Assembly: GCF_900240405.1 (NCBI RefSeq)
Contig: NZ_OEQK01000004.1
Coordinates: 1 to 64,000 of the forward strand
Direction of reading: 5' to 3'
Length of the DNA: 64,000 nucleotides
Source: Salirhabdus sp. Marseille-P4669
GTDB lineage: Bacteria > Bacillota > Bacilli > Bacillales > Alkalibacillaceae
This document shows, one piece after another, positions 25,944-35,590 of the stretch (position 1 is the first letter of the stretch; every line of letters starts with the position of its first letter). The position numbers and the translations under genes were made by a program. The notes below the pieces were generated by a model. It ran no database searches, was not told the DNA's origin, and saw only the letters and a list, made by a program, of their open reading frames with translations.

Positions 25944-26762
25944 ATGGATGAGAAGGATAAAAAAATAGAAACAATGGATGAAACAGATTTATATGAAGAA
26001 CTAGATCCAGAAGAAATGTATGAAATCATTCAAGAAGAACGTAATAAAAGCCTCCGAAGTAAATCAAAAGTAAAGCCAAAACGTCCGAAATGGGCGTTTT
26101 GGCTAATTGCCTTTTTTATGATCATTAGTTTATTTTCTTTTTTACCAAAAACATTTTCTATACCAATCCTGGAGTTTTTAACCACATCTGCAAAGTTATC
26201 AACACTAGATTTTATTGACGAGTATCAAGAATCTATCGTTGTAGTGGAAACTGGTGATAGTAAAGGAACTGGTTTTTCGATATCTGACGATGGATATATT
26301 TTAACAAATGAACATGTAATTGATGGTGGTAGTCATTTATGGGTTGGATATAAAAATGGAAGCATATATGAAGCAGAAGTGATTGCTGCATACCCTGATA
26401 TGGATTTGGCATTATTAAAGGTGGATGCAAATACACAACTCCCGTACCTTTCCCTAGCAGAAAAAACATTATTCGATGAGGGAGAGCATATTTATTTTAT
26501 TGGTAATCCATTAAACTACAATGGCATTGCAAATGAAGGAGAGATTATTGGCTACACACAATCCTCTGAGTTACACCGAGAGGTACTTATGATTGATGCG
26601 CCAATTTATAAAGGAAATAGTGGTAGCCCAGTTATTAATAATAAAGGAAAGGTAATTGCCGTTATATATGCAACTACAAATGTAGAGAACTATGGAAAAG
26701 TAGGACTTGCAATTCCAATTGATTATTTTTGGGAAGAGGAAGAAGCTGAGCTTGTGCGATAG
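25944..26762 (+). CDS. HtrA-like membrane-anchored serine protease without PDZ
   Basis: 272 residues: acidic cytoplasmic N-terminus, one transmembrane helix (about 50-68), then an extracellular trypsin-fold domain with His124 (TNEHVI), Asp154 (PDMDLALLKV) and Ser226 (GNSGSPV). No PDZ domain follows, unlike HtrA/DegP, so it is a short form. AAAAGGAG is 11 nt before ATG 25944; the GTG at 25932 overlaps the ribosome site. It lies 156 nt upstream of sigI with no terminator between, so read-through into sigI-rsgI is possible. Substrate unknown. Confidence 0.85.
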   Translation: MDEKDKKIETMDETDLYEELDPEEMYEIIQEERNKSLRSKSKVKPKRPKWAFWLIAFFMIISLFSFLPKTFSIPILEFLTTSAKLSTLDFIDEYQESIVVVETGDSKGTGFSISDDGYILTNEHVIDGGSHLWVGYKNGSIYEAEVIAAYPDMDLALLKVDANTQLPYLSLAEKTLFDEGEHIYFIGNPLNYNGIANEGEIIGYTQSSELHREVLMIDAPIYKGNSGSPVINNKGKVIAVIYATTNVENYGKVGLAIPIDYFWEEEEAELVR

Positions 26763-26863
26763 TGTAGTGAATTTGAAATTTGGATGCTTGGCAGTAAGTA
26801 AAATCTACATGTACCTCGTACCGCGAAAGCAAATGTTTAGCAGTCACTTAATTTTTTAGAAAT

Positions 26864-26886
26864 ACCCCTGAAAACGGAGAAACGTA
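26864..26886 (+). promoter_or_regulatory. Candidate sigma-I promoter of sigI-rsgI
   Basis: ACCCCT (26864-26869), 13 nt, CGTA (26883-26886). Sigma-I promoters have an ACCCC-type -35 and a CGWA -10, and sigI operons are usually autoregulated. A CGAA at 26888 is an alternative with longer spacing. Confidence 0.5.
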
Positions 26887-26918
26887 ACGAAATCTATAAT
26901 GGTTGGAGGTGATTTAGG

Positions 26919-27662
26919 TTGATCAACCACCTATTAAAGAGTAAGCGAAGTTATTCCTTGGAAGAGCAAGTTTTAGCAGCGCAAGAAGGTGACCGTAAGC
27001 TTCGTAATTATCTCCTTAAAAAGTATCAACCTTTTATCGCCAAAAGTGTATCAGAAGTATGCAAAAAATATATCGATCCGAAAAAAGATGATGAGTTTAG
27101 TATTGGATTAATTGCTTTTGATCGAGCAATTGAGTCCTATTCGGATGATAAAGGTGCTTCCTTTTTATCTTTTGCGAAATTAGTAGTGAAACGAAAAGTA
27201 ATTGATTACTTACGAAGTGAAAATAGACAAAATAATGTGGTGTTCTCTATTGATCAGGAGTATGAAGATGAAGAGAACATGGAAAACCCTCAAGAAGTGA
27301 AAATAGCTACCGAAAGATATGTACAAGAAACAGAAAGTTGGCAGCGTCGAGAGGAAATTGTGGAGTATAAAAAGGCCTTGGCCGTATATAAAATATCCTT
27401 TCAAGAATTACCTGATATTGCTCCAAAGCACGTCGATGCTAGACAATCAGCGATTCAAATTGCAAAGATTATCTTTGATAATGTTTCCTTACGTAGCTAT
27501 GTGATAGAGAAGAAGAGATTGCCAATAAATGAATTAATGAAGCATGTACGAGTAAGTCGTAAGACGGTAGAACGAAACAGAAAGTATATTCTAGCTATTT
27601 TTGTTATATTATGTGGAGATTATCTTTACTTAAAGGACTATCTAAAGGAGGTGAATCTATGA
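26919..27662 (+). CDS. sigI: RNA polymerase sigma factor SigI
   Basis: Alternative sigma factor of the SigI group, linked in Bacillus to heat and cell-wall stress. 247 residues: region 2 with EFSIGLIAFDRAIESY and FAKLVVKRKVIDYLRSE, and the SigI-specific C-terminal domain with VSRKTVERNRKYILAIFVILCGDYLYLKDYL. Translation starts at TTG 26919 with GGAGGTGAT upstream. The stop overlaps the rsgI start (ATGA), the standard sigma/anti-sigma coupling. Confidence 0.95.
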   Translation: MINHLLKSKRSYSLEEQVLAAQEGDRKLRNYLLKKYQPFIAKSVSEVCKKYIDPKKDDEFSIGLIAFDRAIESYSDDKGASFLSFAKLVVKRKVIDYLRSENRQNNVVFSIDQEYEDEENMENPQEVKIATERYVQETESWQRREEIVEYKKALAVYKISFQELPDIAPKHVDARQSAIQIAKIIFDNVSLRSYVIEKKRLPINELMKHVRVSRKTVERNRKYILAIFVILCGDYLYLKDYLKEVNL

Positions 27663-28912
27663 AAAAAGGCGTTGTGATGGACAAAGAAGGTTCCTATCTC
27701 ATTGTCATGTCCGCTGACGGAAATTTCCATAAGACAAAGAAGCGTCCTAAAATGGATCCGGATATTGGAGAAGAGATTGAGATTAAACCTCTCACAAAGC
27801 CATTCTTTACATGGATTCATTCCTTTTTGAACATCCGTAATACAGTAGTTCTAGCAACTGTTGTATTACTTGCAATTATACCTATGTTATATTTTAGTCA
27901 ACCGAATAGCACTGCATATGCCTATGTAAATATTGATATTAATCCAAGTGTAGAGTTAACAGTAAATGATGACCTGGAAGTAATTAAATTAACAGCATTG
28001 AATAATGATGGGAAAAATATTATTAGTCAGCTAAACATAAAAGACTGGGAATATGAATCCGTTGAGAAGGTTACGTTTTTAATTATAGATACAACAAAAA
28101 AGGCTGGATTCATGCAGGACGACCAGGATATATTAGTGGGGGTTAGTTATGTCGATACGAAACAAAAAGATAAAGTAATAACAGACAAAATATCGGCTTA
28201 CGTATCCCAACAAGTACAAGATATATCAGAAGGACTTACTACCTTTGAAGTTCCGAAAACGGTTTATGAAAAGGCAGCCAATGAAAGTATGTCGATGAAT
28301 TTCGTATACGCCCAAGAATTAATTATGCAACAAGAAGAAGCAGAAGAGCAATCGAATCAGCAAGCAACTGTTACTAATGAAAACAAGGTCCAAGGGAATA
28401 CAGGAAATACACCACAGACATCCGGAAAAGTAGAGAAAGCGGAAGAAAACGTAGAAAGAAAGTTAGATAAAGGTGTAGAAAAAGCAATTATAAATAATTT
28501 TATTGAGAAAGTGAACGAGGAGGATATCCAATTACCTCCTGGTTTAGTGAAAAAAATTAAAGAATATCAAAACCTGGATGAAGAGGAATTAAAAGAGCAA
28601 ATCGATGAAATACTAGATAAACATGATGAAAAACCACAAGAGGTCAAAGAAAACAATTATCCATCCGAAACAAATCCTTCTAATAATGATGATGAATTTG
28701 TTCCACCTGGACAACAAAAGAAAAATGATGATCATATACCGCCTGGTCTGGAAAAGAAAGATGATGAAGAATCTTTCCTTCCACCAGGCTTAAAGAATAA
28801 GTTAGAAAATGTAGAGTTAGATGAAGAGGAACTCCTGAATAAAGCGGAGGAATTATCGGACGAGCTATTAAAGGATGACGCATTAAAAAAGTACCTTCCA
28901 TACTATAAGTAA
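27659..28912 (+). CDS. rsgI: Anti-sigma factor RsgI with PPG-repeat tail
   Basis: Membrane anti-sigma factor that sequesters SigI. 417 residues from ATG 27659, which follows AAGGAGGTGA; the frame upstream has no start signal. Cytoplasmic RsgI_N (1-50), one membrane helix (62-79), a conserved extracellular segment with YVNIDINPSVEL (about 90-100; the Asn-Pro of this region is the reported autocleavage point in relatives), then a low-complexity acidic and Lys-rich tail. The tail has four PPG(L/Q) motifs at about residues 293, 349, 361 and 375 set among charged residues. A sensing role for the tail is inferred. Confidence 0.93.
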   Translation: MKKGVVMDKEGSYLIVMSADGNFHKTKKRPKMDPDIGEEIEIKPLTKPFFTWIHSFLNIRNTVVLATVVLLAIIPMLYFSQPNSTAYAYVNIDINPSVELTVNDDLEVIKLTALNNDGKNIISQLNIKDWEYESVEKVTFLIIDTTKKAGFMQDDQDILVGVSYVDTKQKDKVITDKISAYVSQQVQDISEGLTTFEVPKTVYEKAANESMSMNFVYAQELIMQQEEAEEQSNQQATVTNENKVQGNTGNTPQTSGKVEKAEENVERKLDKGVEKAIINNFIEKVNEEDIQLPPGLVKKIKEYQNLDEEELKEQIDEILDKHDEKPQEVKENNYPSETNPSNNDDEFVPPGQQKKNDDHIPPGLEKKDDEESFLPPGLKNKLENVELDEEELLNKAEELSDELLKDDALKKYLPYYK

Positions 28913-28924
28913 ATTAGTTATATT

Positions 28925-28968
28925 AACAAAACATCCCTCGTACAATACAAGAGGGATGTTTTGTTTTG
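28925..28968. terminator. Terminator of sigI-rsgI
   Basis: AACAAAACATCCCTC (28925-28939) pairs with GAGGGATGTTTTGTT (28951-28965), followed by T-rich sequence. Confidence 0.88.
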
Positions 28969-29335
28969 TACAAGCATTTATTAAAGTACATCGGATAAGG
29001 AGGTTCAGCTTATAAAAAGATAATGGAACTTTTGTATATGCAATAATCTCAGGCTTGTAACAACAATCGGTATGATACGGTTTTGTGTTATCGGCTTTAT
29101 CCATCTACAACTCTATTACTTTTACAATAATTGTTACAAACGTAATCAATTCGTAGTAAAATAATACTTAAGTAATATTTACACAAATGCCGACAATTGT
29201 TACAATTTGTCATGTTTATTCGACGTAACATTGTAGGTGTCGTATTCCTATATAAATTCAAGAACTCGATTAACAAAGAATTAGTGAAGTCTTACTTTAA
29301 AGGAGCTTCACATCATAAGGGAGGAATTTTACATT
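28969..29335 (+). promoter_or_regulatory. Upstream region of the DUF6583-like operon
   Basis: A 367-nt gap without a supported gene. It is rich in TTGTTAC/GTAACAA words. TGTTAC (29198-29203), 17 nt and CGAC (29221-29224) resemble an ECF (sigma-X type) promoter, one base off the usual TGTAAC. AAGGAGC and GGGAGG sites precede the ATG at 29336. The promoter call is weak. Confidence 0.3.
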
Positions 29336-30931
29336 ATGGACCAAAACGAAAATTTGCAGTCGCCCAGTAATGGGAGTAAAAAAGGCTATATTTGGATTAC
29401 ATCGATTATATTTGTCTTAATCATAGGGGCTGTAGGAGTATTTGCTTATAACCATTTCGTTACAAACAACCCATTAGTACAGTATGCAAGTGTCGAAAAA
29501 GATACCTTTGAAGACTTATGGAGTTATAAAGAAGATTACTATGGTGATGGTTTAATATTGGATGAAAAACTCGTAAATGATGCCTATGAATCTAGTTTAA
29601 CACTTTCTGCAAATGCGCAATTACCAGCGCAATTCACAGCACAAGATCCGGCTACTAGCAGCATTATTCAAGGACTCATTTCTACTTTTAACATTATTTT
29701 TGATACAAAAGTAGACCCGGATAATAAAGAAGCACATGTTAATGCAGATATTACACTGCAAGGGAATAGTTTACTATCAGCGGAAGCGTATCAGAATAAA
29801 GAACAGACTGTTTTGAAAGTTCCTGCGTTGTATGATAAATATTTCTCGTTTGAAAATAAAAAGTTGGGGGACTTCTTAAGGAAAAACGGAGAAGTGTATA
29901 TTCCAATTGAGGAAATTCCCAACATTATCGAATACCAACAAAATGCGCTTACCGGTGAAAACTTAAAACAATTCACTGCCGACTACTTAGATATTGTAAA
30001 AGACTATGTTGTAGATGAAGAAGTGAAGGTTAAAGAGAATGTAGAGTATGAGGGTAAGAAATATACAAAACTAACATTAGAATTCTCTGAAAAGGAAGTA
30101 CAACAAATTTTAAAAGATATTTTTACAGAAATGAAAACCGATGAACGTCTTAATCAAATATTCTATACGTCCAACTTGCGGGAGCAAGTATTTACAGAAC
30201 TATTAAATCAATTAGATCAATTAACATTACCAAATGGAGTTACGTATGAAGCTTACTTTAATAAAGACTTTGTAGCACATCGTACATTGACGATGGAGAT
30301 TCCGGATGATGTTGTGGGCGATACAGCTAACATGCAGTTTGTAATGGATACCATAATGAAGGAGAATAACGCCCATCTCTTTAATGTAGAACTAGATTTA
30401 AGTTATGAAAATGTGGAATCAGATGTGGTTATTTCTTACAACGAACAAGGAAATCAAGAAGGCAGTCAATATATTGTTGATCGTGTTTATGGGGTGGATG
30501 TTGTCGATGAATATGTAGACGAAAAAATGTCTCTTGACGCAACGACAGTGTATGAAGATAATACTGCAAAAACCGATTTTGCCTTTCATTACGATGGTGC
30601 TGATGTAGCGGAAATGCCGACTATTAGTGGATTTTTTAATACAACCGTCAATAGTGATGGAGAAAAAGCAGAAAATACGTTTGAATTAGGCATTGACTTC
30701 GAAATGGAAGATAGATACATGGGCAACATTGCCTTTCACATAGGACTTGATGGGGAAAATAAAATTACCTTTACGGACGAATTAGATTTTCCTACCATTG
30801 ATAAAAGCAACGCTGTAAATGTTTTTGACCTATCTGGAACGGATGCAGAACAAATTTTATATGAAATGGAACAAAATGCAACCGCCTATTTTGAGGAAAT
30901 GTTTGGAGCTTTTAGTAGCCTAGGATTTTAG
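29336..30931 (+). CDS. Membrane-anchored extracellular protein (DUF6583-like)
   Basis: 531 residues: short cytoplasmic N-terminus, one transmembrane helix (about 18-38), and a large extracytoplasmic domain rich in beta strands and acidic residues, with repeated DxxVxVxxxVxYEGKKYT-like segments and an internal low-complexity Glu/Asp composition. It resembles the Bacillaceae family named DUF6583, function unknown. It is followed 50 nt later by two ABC-2 permease genes and an ATPase, so it may be the substrate-binding, export-assisting or immunity-like partner of that exporter. Family name is moderately sure; function is open. Confidence 0.7.
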   Translation: MDQNENLQSPSNGSKKGYIWITSIIFVLIIGAVGVFAYNHFVTNNPLVQYASVEKDTFEDLWSYKEDYYGDGLILDEKLVNDAYESSLTLSANAQLPAQFTAQDPATSSIIQGLISTFNIIFDTKVDPDNKEAHVNADITLQGNSLLSAEAYQNKEQTVLKVPALYDKYFSFENKKLGDFLRKNGEVYIPIEEIPNIIEYQQNALTGENLKQFTADYLDIVKDYVVDEEVKVKENVEYEGKKYTKLTLEFSEKEVQQILKDIFTEMKTDERLNQIFYTSNLREQVFTELLNQLDQLTLPNGVTYEAYFNKDFVAHRTLTMEIPDDVVGDTANMQFVMDTIMKENNAHLFNVELDLSYENVESDVVISYNEQGNQEGSQYIVDRVYGVDVVDEYVDEKMSLDATTVYEDNTAKTDFAFHYDGADVAEMPTISGFFNTTVNSDGEKAENTFELGIDFEMEDRYMGNIAFHIGLDGENKITFTDELDFPTIDKSNAVNVFDLSGTDAEQILYEMEQNATAYFEEMFGAFSSLGF

Positions 30932-30981
30932 TAGGGTGTAAAATAAAAAAAAGTAACGGTTAGAAAAGGGAGCGGGTTAGG

Positions 30982-32208
30982 ATGATCTGGACATTGTTTT
31001 TATATAAATGGAAAAGGATCATGAGACAACCCGTTCTCTTTTTTCTTATCGTTCTTTTTCCTTTCTTTTTATTAGGCTCATTGGCCTATGTTATTTCAGA
31101 GATGACCACAGAAGAGGATCGTGCTTCCATTAAAGTAGCGGTTGTGGATTTGGATCAAACCTTTGAAACGACAACACTCGTAAATGTGCTTCAAAAGGAA
31201 GAAGGGCTACAAGAAGCACTTTCCATCATTCCGATGTCCATGGAGGACTCAGAAGCTAAATTAAAGAGTAATGACATTTTAGCAACGATTACGATTCCGG
31301 ATGGATTTAGTCGGAACTTACGATCAGGTAATAATATTCCTATTCAGGTCACTACAAATGAAAGCCAACCGATAGAAGCAAATATGGTGAAAATGCTTTT
31401 AGATAGTGCTGCCTATTATATTTCTGCGGCACAAAGTGCAATTAACACCGTTAATGATTTATATATACGAGATATGCCTGATGATGAAAATAGGAAGGAA
31501 TACTTGCAGAAACTAATTGTTCAATATACCCTTTTCGCTTTGAACCGAAACACGCTTCTTCAGACCGAAGAAGTTGGGGAAGGGTCGATGATCGGGTGGT
31601 CCCAACATTTTGGCATAGCTATTCTTTTACTAAGCACTGTGCTTTCATCTATTTTATTTCAAAATTTTACTTTTAAAAGAGAAGATGACAATATTAAAGA
31701 ACGACTTAGGGCCTTACATATAACACCTTTTGTGTCGATTATTAGTCAATTTTTAATTTATACGTTTTTTTCAACGATAACAATTGTGATTTTATCCCTA
31801 ATTGTGAATGCCATTTATCCATTGGGATGGTTGTTATCTATACAAGTGTTAACTACATGGATGTTATTCAGTATAGTAGTCGGTACCTTTTTAACGGTTC
31901 TGGATGTAATGTTACATGGTCCATCTAGTAGATCTGGTATTGGTGCAGTTGGTTTTCTCCTTCTATTCTTATTAAGCGGAATTATTATCCCGTCCCTCTA
32001 TTTACCAGAATGGGTTCAGACGATTGGTTCATGGATCCCGTTTACATATGTATTAACCGCATTAGAGGACGTTATTTTGGGTGCCACTACACCTATTCTA
32101 CAGTGGGGCAAGATGCTCGTTGTGTCGTTCCTACTAATCTTATTCATCACAATCCGGGTATGGATGAAGGAGGGAAGAGATGCTTACCTTTCTTATTCAA
32201 CTAAATAA
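30982..32208 (+). CDS. ABC-2 type exporter permease 1
   Basis: 408 residues with the ABC-2 layout: one N-terminal helix (RQPVLFFLIVLFPFFLLG), a long extracellular domain (about 40-200), then five C-terminal helices. GGGAGCGGG lies before the ATG. It overlaps the next permease by 29 nt. Together with that gene and the ATPase it forms a complete exporter; the substrate is unknown, with peptide, lipid or drug being possible. Confidence 0.85.
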   Translation: MIWTLFLYKWKRIMRQPVLFFLIVLFPFFLLGSLAYVISEMTTEEDRASIKVAVVDLDQTFETTTLVNVLQKEEGLQEALSIIPMSMEDSEAKLKSNDILATITIPDGFSRNLRSGNNIPIQVTTNESQPIEANMVKMLLDSAAYYISAAQSAINTVNDLYIRDMPDDENRKEYLQKLIVQYTLFALNRNTLLQTEEVGEGSMIGWSQHFGIAILLLSTVLSSILFQNFTFKREDDNIKERLRALHITPFVSIISQFLIYTFFSTITIVILSLIVNAIYPLGWLLSIQVLTTWMLFSIVVGTFLTVLDVMLHGPSSRSGIGAVGFLLLFLLSGIIIPSLYLPEWVQTIGSWIPFTYVLTALEDVILGATTPILQWGKMLVVSFLLILFITIRVWMKEGRDAYLSYSTK

Positions 32209-33247
32209 ATTGATTCATCAAAACAAGTGGAAGGTATTATTTACTCTTTTCTTCCCGTTCTTTTTGTTATGGGCCCTTTATCCATTTATATCCAATACGG
32301 TAGAACAGACGAACGTTCCGATTGGAATTGTAAATGGGGACAAATCGGAATTTGCCCAGATTGTGACAGAAAGGGTAGATAAGCACCCACGACTACAGGT
32401 AGTGCCACTTCAAATAGAGGAAGCGAACAAGGCGGTAATGACGGGGAATGTGGAAGCTACGTTTTTATTTGATATCCATTTTGAAGAAAACATAAGAGCA
32501 GGTAAAATAAAAGATCAAATTAAGTGGATAAGAACAGAAAATTCATTCTTTGACACGTTCGCAAAGGAAAAGCTGGCATCTGAAGTAATGCGATTATCAT
32601 TAAATAGTGTTGCTGCCAATGAAATCCAACTGCAAGAGCAAGTATTCGATGATGTGAAATGGGAGCAATCCTTTGAGCATGCAGAAAGCTATTGGGAACC
32701 TGAGCCTTTGTTTATGGTAGAATTTATTCCTTATATTTCTACAACTGAAAAAGGGGATAACCAAGAACAACTAGACAGCACAACACCTATTTCATTAGGT
32801 TTTATCGGATTTTGGTACTTTTATATTTGGATTGTTTTTGGTTTGTTAAATATACAGCTTTATACGTGGAGAGAAAAAGGGATTTTACAACGAATTCAAT
32901 TAGTAAAAGGGAGTCTCGTTCCTTTTTATCAGTCTTTCTACCTTTCCACAATTGTTTTTGCACTTGTATTATTTATTTGTATAAATCTTGCTACACCCTT
33001 TGTATTAGAAGGGTATGATGAGACTATTCTATCCCAAATGCCAGGTATATTAGGTATTTTATGTATGACCTTTATGGTAACCATTTTGTTCGGACATTTT
33101 GTGAAAAATCGAAATCAATTCTTTGTCCTTATTATGGTGTATTCGATGTGTTCATTTACTTTTTCTGTCTTTGCAGTCATATCCGAAGCAAATGACTGGT
33201 ATTACTATTTATTGCCTCACGTATGGCTATATGAAATTCTCCTTTAG
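32180..33247 (+). CDS. ABC-2 type exporter permease 2
   Basis: 355 residues, paralogous to the preceding permease in layout: N-terminal helix (KVLFTLFFPFFLLWALYPF), extracellular domain to about residue 205 and five to six helices. It begins within the last codons of permease 1 with GGAGGG upstream, so the two are translationally coupled and probably form a heterodimer. Confidence 0.83.
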   Translation: MLTFLIQLNKLIHQNKWKVLFTLFFPFFLLWALYPFISNTVEQTNVPIGIVNGDKSEFAQIVTERVDKHPRLQVVPLQIEEANKAVMTGNVEATFLFDIHFEENIRAGKIKDQIKWIRTENSFFDTFAKEKLASEVMRLSLNSVAANEIQLQEQVFDDVKWEQSFEHAESYWEPEPLFMVEFIPYISTTEKGDNQEQLDSTTPISLGFIGFWYFYIWIVFGLLNIQLYTWREKGILQRIQLVKGSLVPFYQSFYLSTIVFALVLFICINLATPFVLEGYDETILSQMPGILGILCMTFMVTILFGHFVKNRNQFFVLIMVYSMCSFTFSVFAVISEANDWYYYLLPHVWLYEILL

Positions 33248-33271
33248 TGGATTTAGAAAGAAGGTGGATCC

Positions 33272-33991
33272 ATGATTGAATTAAAAAACGTTGAAAAAAA
33301 ATTAAAAAGAAAATCAATTATAAAAGATATTTCTATGCAGATTCAAGACGGGGATGGAATAGGTATTGTTGGTCCTAATGGTGCTGGGAAATCGACACTA
33401 TTAAAATTAATAGCCACTGTATTAAAGCCCGATCAAGGTACTATCTTTTATAATGAAACCCCATATGGGAAAGCCATTCGTGATATTCGTCAGCATATTG
33501 GGTATATTCCACAAGATATTGCGTTATTTGAAGATTTGACAGTGAAGGATCAAATTTCATTTTGGAAAAAAGCAACAAAGAAAAAAGCTTCATATTCGTA
33601 TGTGGAGGAAATGGTCACGTCCTTAGATTTACATTCTGTATATAATCAAAAAGTGAAAGCATTATCTGGTGGCTGGAAGCGCAAATTAAATGTATGTGCA
33701 GGGATGCTTCATGACCCAGATGTCATTTTATTAGATGAACCAACAGTTGGAGTAGATTTAGCTGCGAAGGATGATTTATTACACTGGTTGAAGAATCTAC
33801 AAAAAAATGGGAAAACGGTTGTATTAATTAGTCATGAATGGGATGTTATTAATTTTATTTGTGAAAAAATAGTTGTTGTAAAGGATGGTAAATTATTATT
33901 TAATGATGTAAAAGAAAATCTCCATCATTTTGAACAACAACTCACAGCAGATGAAAATGAAGAGCTAATTAAAATATTAAGACAACGCTAG
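33272..33991 (+). CDS. ABC exporter ATP-binding subunit
   Basis: 239-residue ATPase with GPNGAGKST (Walker A), LSGGWKRKL (signature, Trp in place of the usual Gln/Met), VILLDEPTVGVD (Walker B) and ISHEWDV (H-loop). AAGGTGGATCC precedes the ATG. Energises the two upstream permeases. Confidence 0.9.
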   Translation: MIELKNVEKKLKRKSIIKDISMQIQDGDGIGIVGPNGAGKSTLLKLIATVLKPDQGTIFYNETPYGKAIRDIRQHIGYIPQDIALFEDLTVKDQISFWKKATKKKASYSYVEEMVTSLDLHSVYNQKVKALSGGWKRKLNVCAGMLHDPDVILLDEPTVGVDLAAKDDLLHWLKNLQKNGKTVVLISHEWDVINFICEKIVVVKDGKLLFNDVKENLHHFEQQLTADENEELIKILRQR

Positions 33992-34027
33992 GGTCTCCGC
34001 TTTTTTATTCGAAAGGAGTAAAAATAG

Positions 34028-35578
34028 ATGACAGAAAAACTCGACTTATCCCAATTTGAAAAACACATTGAAGTGCGGAATATTAAGTATGAGGATATAC
34101 CTAAGATCATTGAGTTACAAAGCATTTGTTTCCCTGGTATGATTCCTTGGAAAGAGGAGCATCTGGAAAGTCATCTCGACATCTTTCCAGAAGGTCAGTT
34201 TTGTGTAGAGCTTGAGGGTGAAATTATCGGGAGTTGTTCGAGCTTAATTGTGAACTTTGATGAATACGATGATAAACATACGTGGGATGATATAACAGAC
34301 AATGGTTACATAACAAATCATGACCCAGAAGGTTACAACTTATATGGAATTGAAGTAATGGTTCATCCAAAATATCGTGGGATGAAAATAGGAAAACGTC
34401 TTTATGAAGCGAGAAAAGAATTAGCAAGAGAGCTAAACTTGAAAAGTATTATAATTGGCGGACGAATTCCGTATTACCATAAATATGCAAGCGAAATGTC
34501 ACCAAGAGAATACGTAGAACAGGTCCGAAGTCAAAATTTATATGATCCCGTTTTAACCTTTCAAATGATGAACGGTTTTATTTTGATGCGCATTAACCCT
34601 GGTTATTTACCAGATGACAAAGCATCAAACAAGTATGCGACATTAATGGAATGGCATAATATAGATTATCGAGCAAAAAGCAGGCGTCATTTTAAAACGT
34701 CTTTCCCTGTGCGTATAACAGTGATTCAATATATGATGAAAAATATTGATTCCTTTGAAGAGTTTGCACGACAAGTGGAATATTACGTAGATGTTGCGTA
34801 TGACTTCGGCTCTGATTTTGCCGTGTTTCCGGAAATTTTCACGACACAGCTAATGTCCTTTTTAGAAGAAAAGGTACCAGCAAAGGCGATACGAAAATTA
34901 GCCGAGTTCACAGAAGACTATATTGAGTTATTTACGAAGTTAGCGGTTAAATACAATGTAAACATTATCGGTGGCTCCCACTTTGTTGAAGAAGATGGGG
35001 ACATTTATAACATAGCGTACTTGTTTAGAAGAGACGGGACAATTGAAAAACAATATAAAATCCACGTTACACCGAATGAACGTATGTGGTGGGGTGTAAA
35101 AGCTGGAGATTCAGTACGAGTGTTTGATACGGATTGTGGTAAGATTGCGATTCAAATTTGCTATGATATCGAATTTCCTGAGCTAGCACGTTACGCAGTA
35201 GATCAAGGTGCGAATATTATTTTTGTTCCTTTCTGTACAGACGATCGACAAGGATATTTACGTGTTCGATATTGTGCTCAAGCACGTGCAGTCGAGAATC
35301 AAGTGTATACCGTTATTGCAGGAACAGTTGGTAACTTAACGCAAGTGGAAAATATGGATATTCAATATGCGCAGTCTGGTATTTTTACACCATCTGATTT
35401 TGAATTTGCTCGAGATGGAATTGTAGGAGAATGTAATGCTAATATTGAAACAGTGGTTGTAGGAGATGTAGACCTAGAAATACTTAGAAGACAGCGAAAA
35501 TCTGGTACAGTAAGACATTTAAATGATCGTAGACGCGATCTATTTGAAGTGAAATATAAAAAGAATGAGAATGATTAA
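34028..35578 (+). CDS. yhcX: GNAT acetyltransferase / nitrilase fusion (YhcX)
   Basis: 516-residue two-domain enzyme. N-terminal GNAT domain (about 15-200; acetyl-CoA loop YRGMKIGKRLYEARK) and C-terminal carbon-nitrogen hydrolase (about 215-510) with the triad Glu in FPEIFTT, Lys in KQYKIHVTPNE and Cys in IQICYDIEFPE. Equivalent to B. subtilis YhcX, proposed to act in amide/amine metabolism; the substrate is not settled. AAAGGAG before the ATG; 36 nt after the ABC ATPase and 12 nt before an SDR gene, so likely in the same operon. Confidence 0.9.
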   Translation: MTEKLDLSQFEKHIEVRNIKYEDIPKIIELQSICFPGMIPWKEEHLESHLDIFPEGQFCVELEGEIIGSCSSLIVNFDEYDDKHTWDDITDNGYITNHDPEGYNLYGIEVMVHPKYRGMKIGKRLYEARKELARELNLKSIIIGGRIPYYHKYASEMSPREYVEQVRSQNLYDPVLTFQMMNGFILMRINPGYLPDDKASNKYATLMEWHNIDYRAKSRRHFKTSFPVRITVIQYMMKNIDSFEEFARQVEYYVDVAYDFGSDFAVFPEIFTTQLMSFLEEKVPAKAIRKLAEFTEDYIELFTKLAVKYNVNIIGGSHFVEEDGDIYNIAYLFRRDGTIEKQYKIHVTPNERMWWGVKAGDSVRVFDTDCGKIAIQICYDIEFPELARYAVDQGANIIFVPFCTDDRQGYLRVRYCAQARAVENQVYTVIAGTVGNLTQVENMDIQYAQSGIFTPSDFEFARDGIVGECNANIETVVVGDVDLEILRRQRKSGTVRHLNDRRRDLFEVKYKKNEND

Positions 35579-35590
35579 AGGAGTGAGCTC

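Noticed and set aside
28883-29104. 73-codon minus-strand ORF after rsgI
   Set aside because: Runs through the rsgI stop and terminator; no ribosome site.
29198-29224. Sigma-X promoter as a firm call
   Set aside because: The -35 differs from TGTAAC by one base and similar words are frequent in this AT-rich gap; kept only as a weak suggestion.
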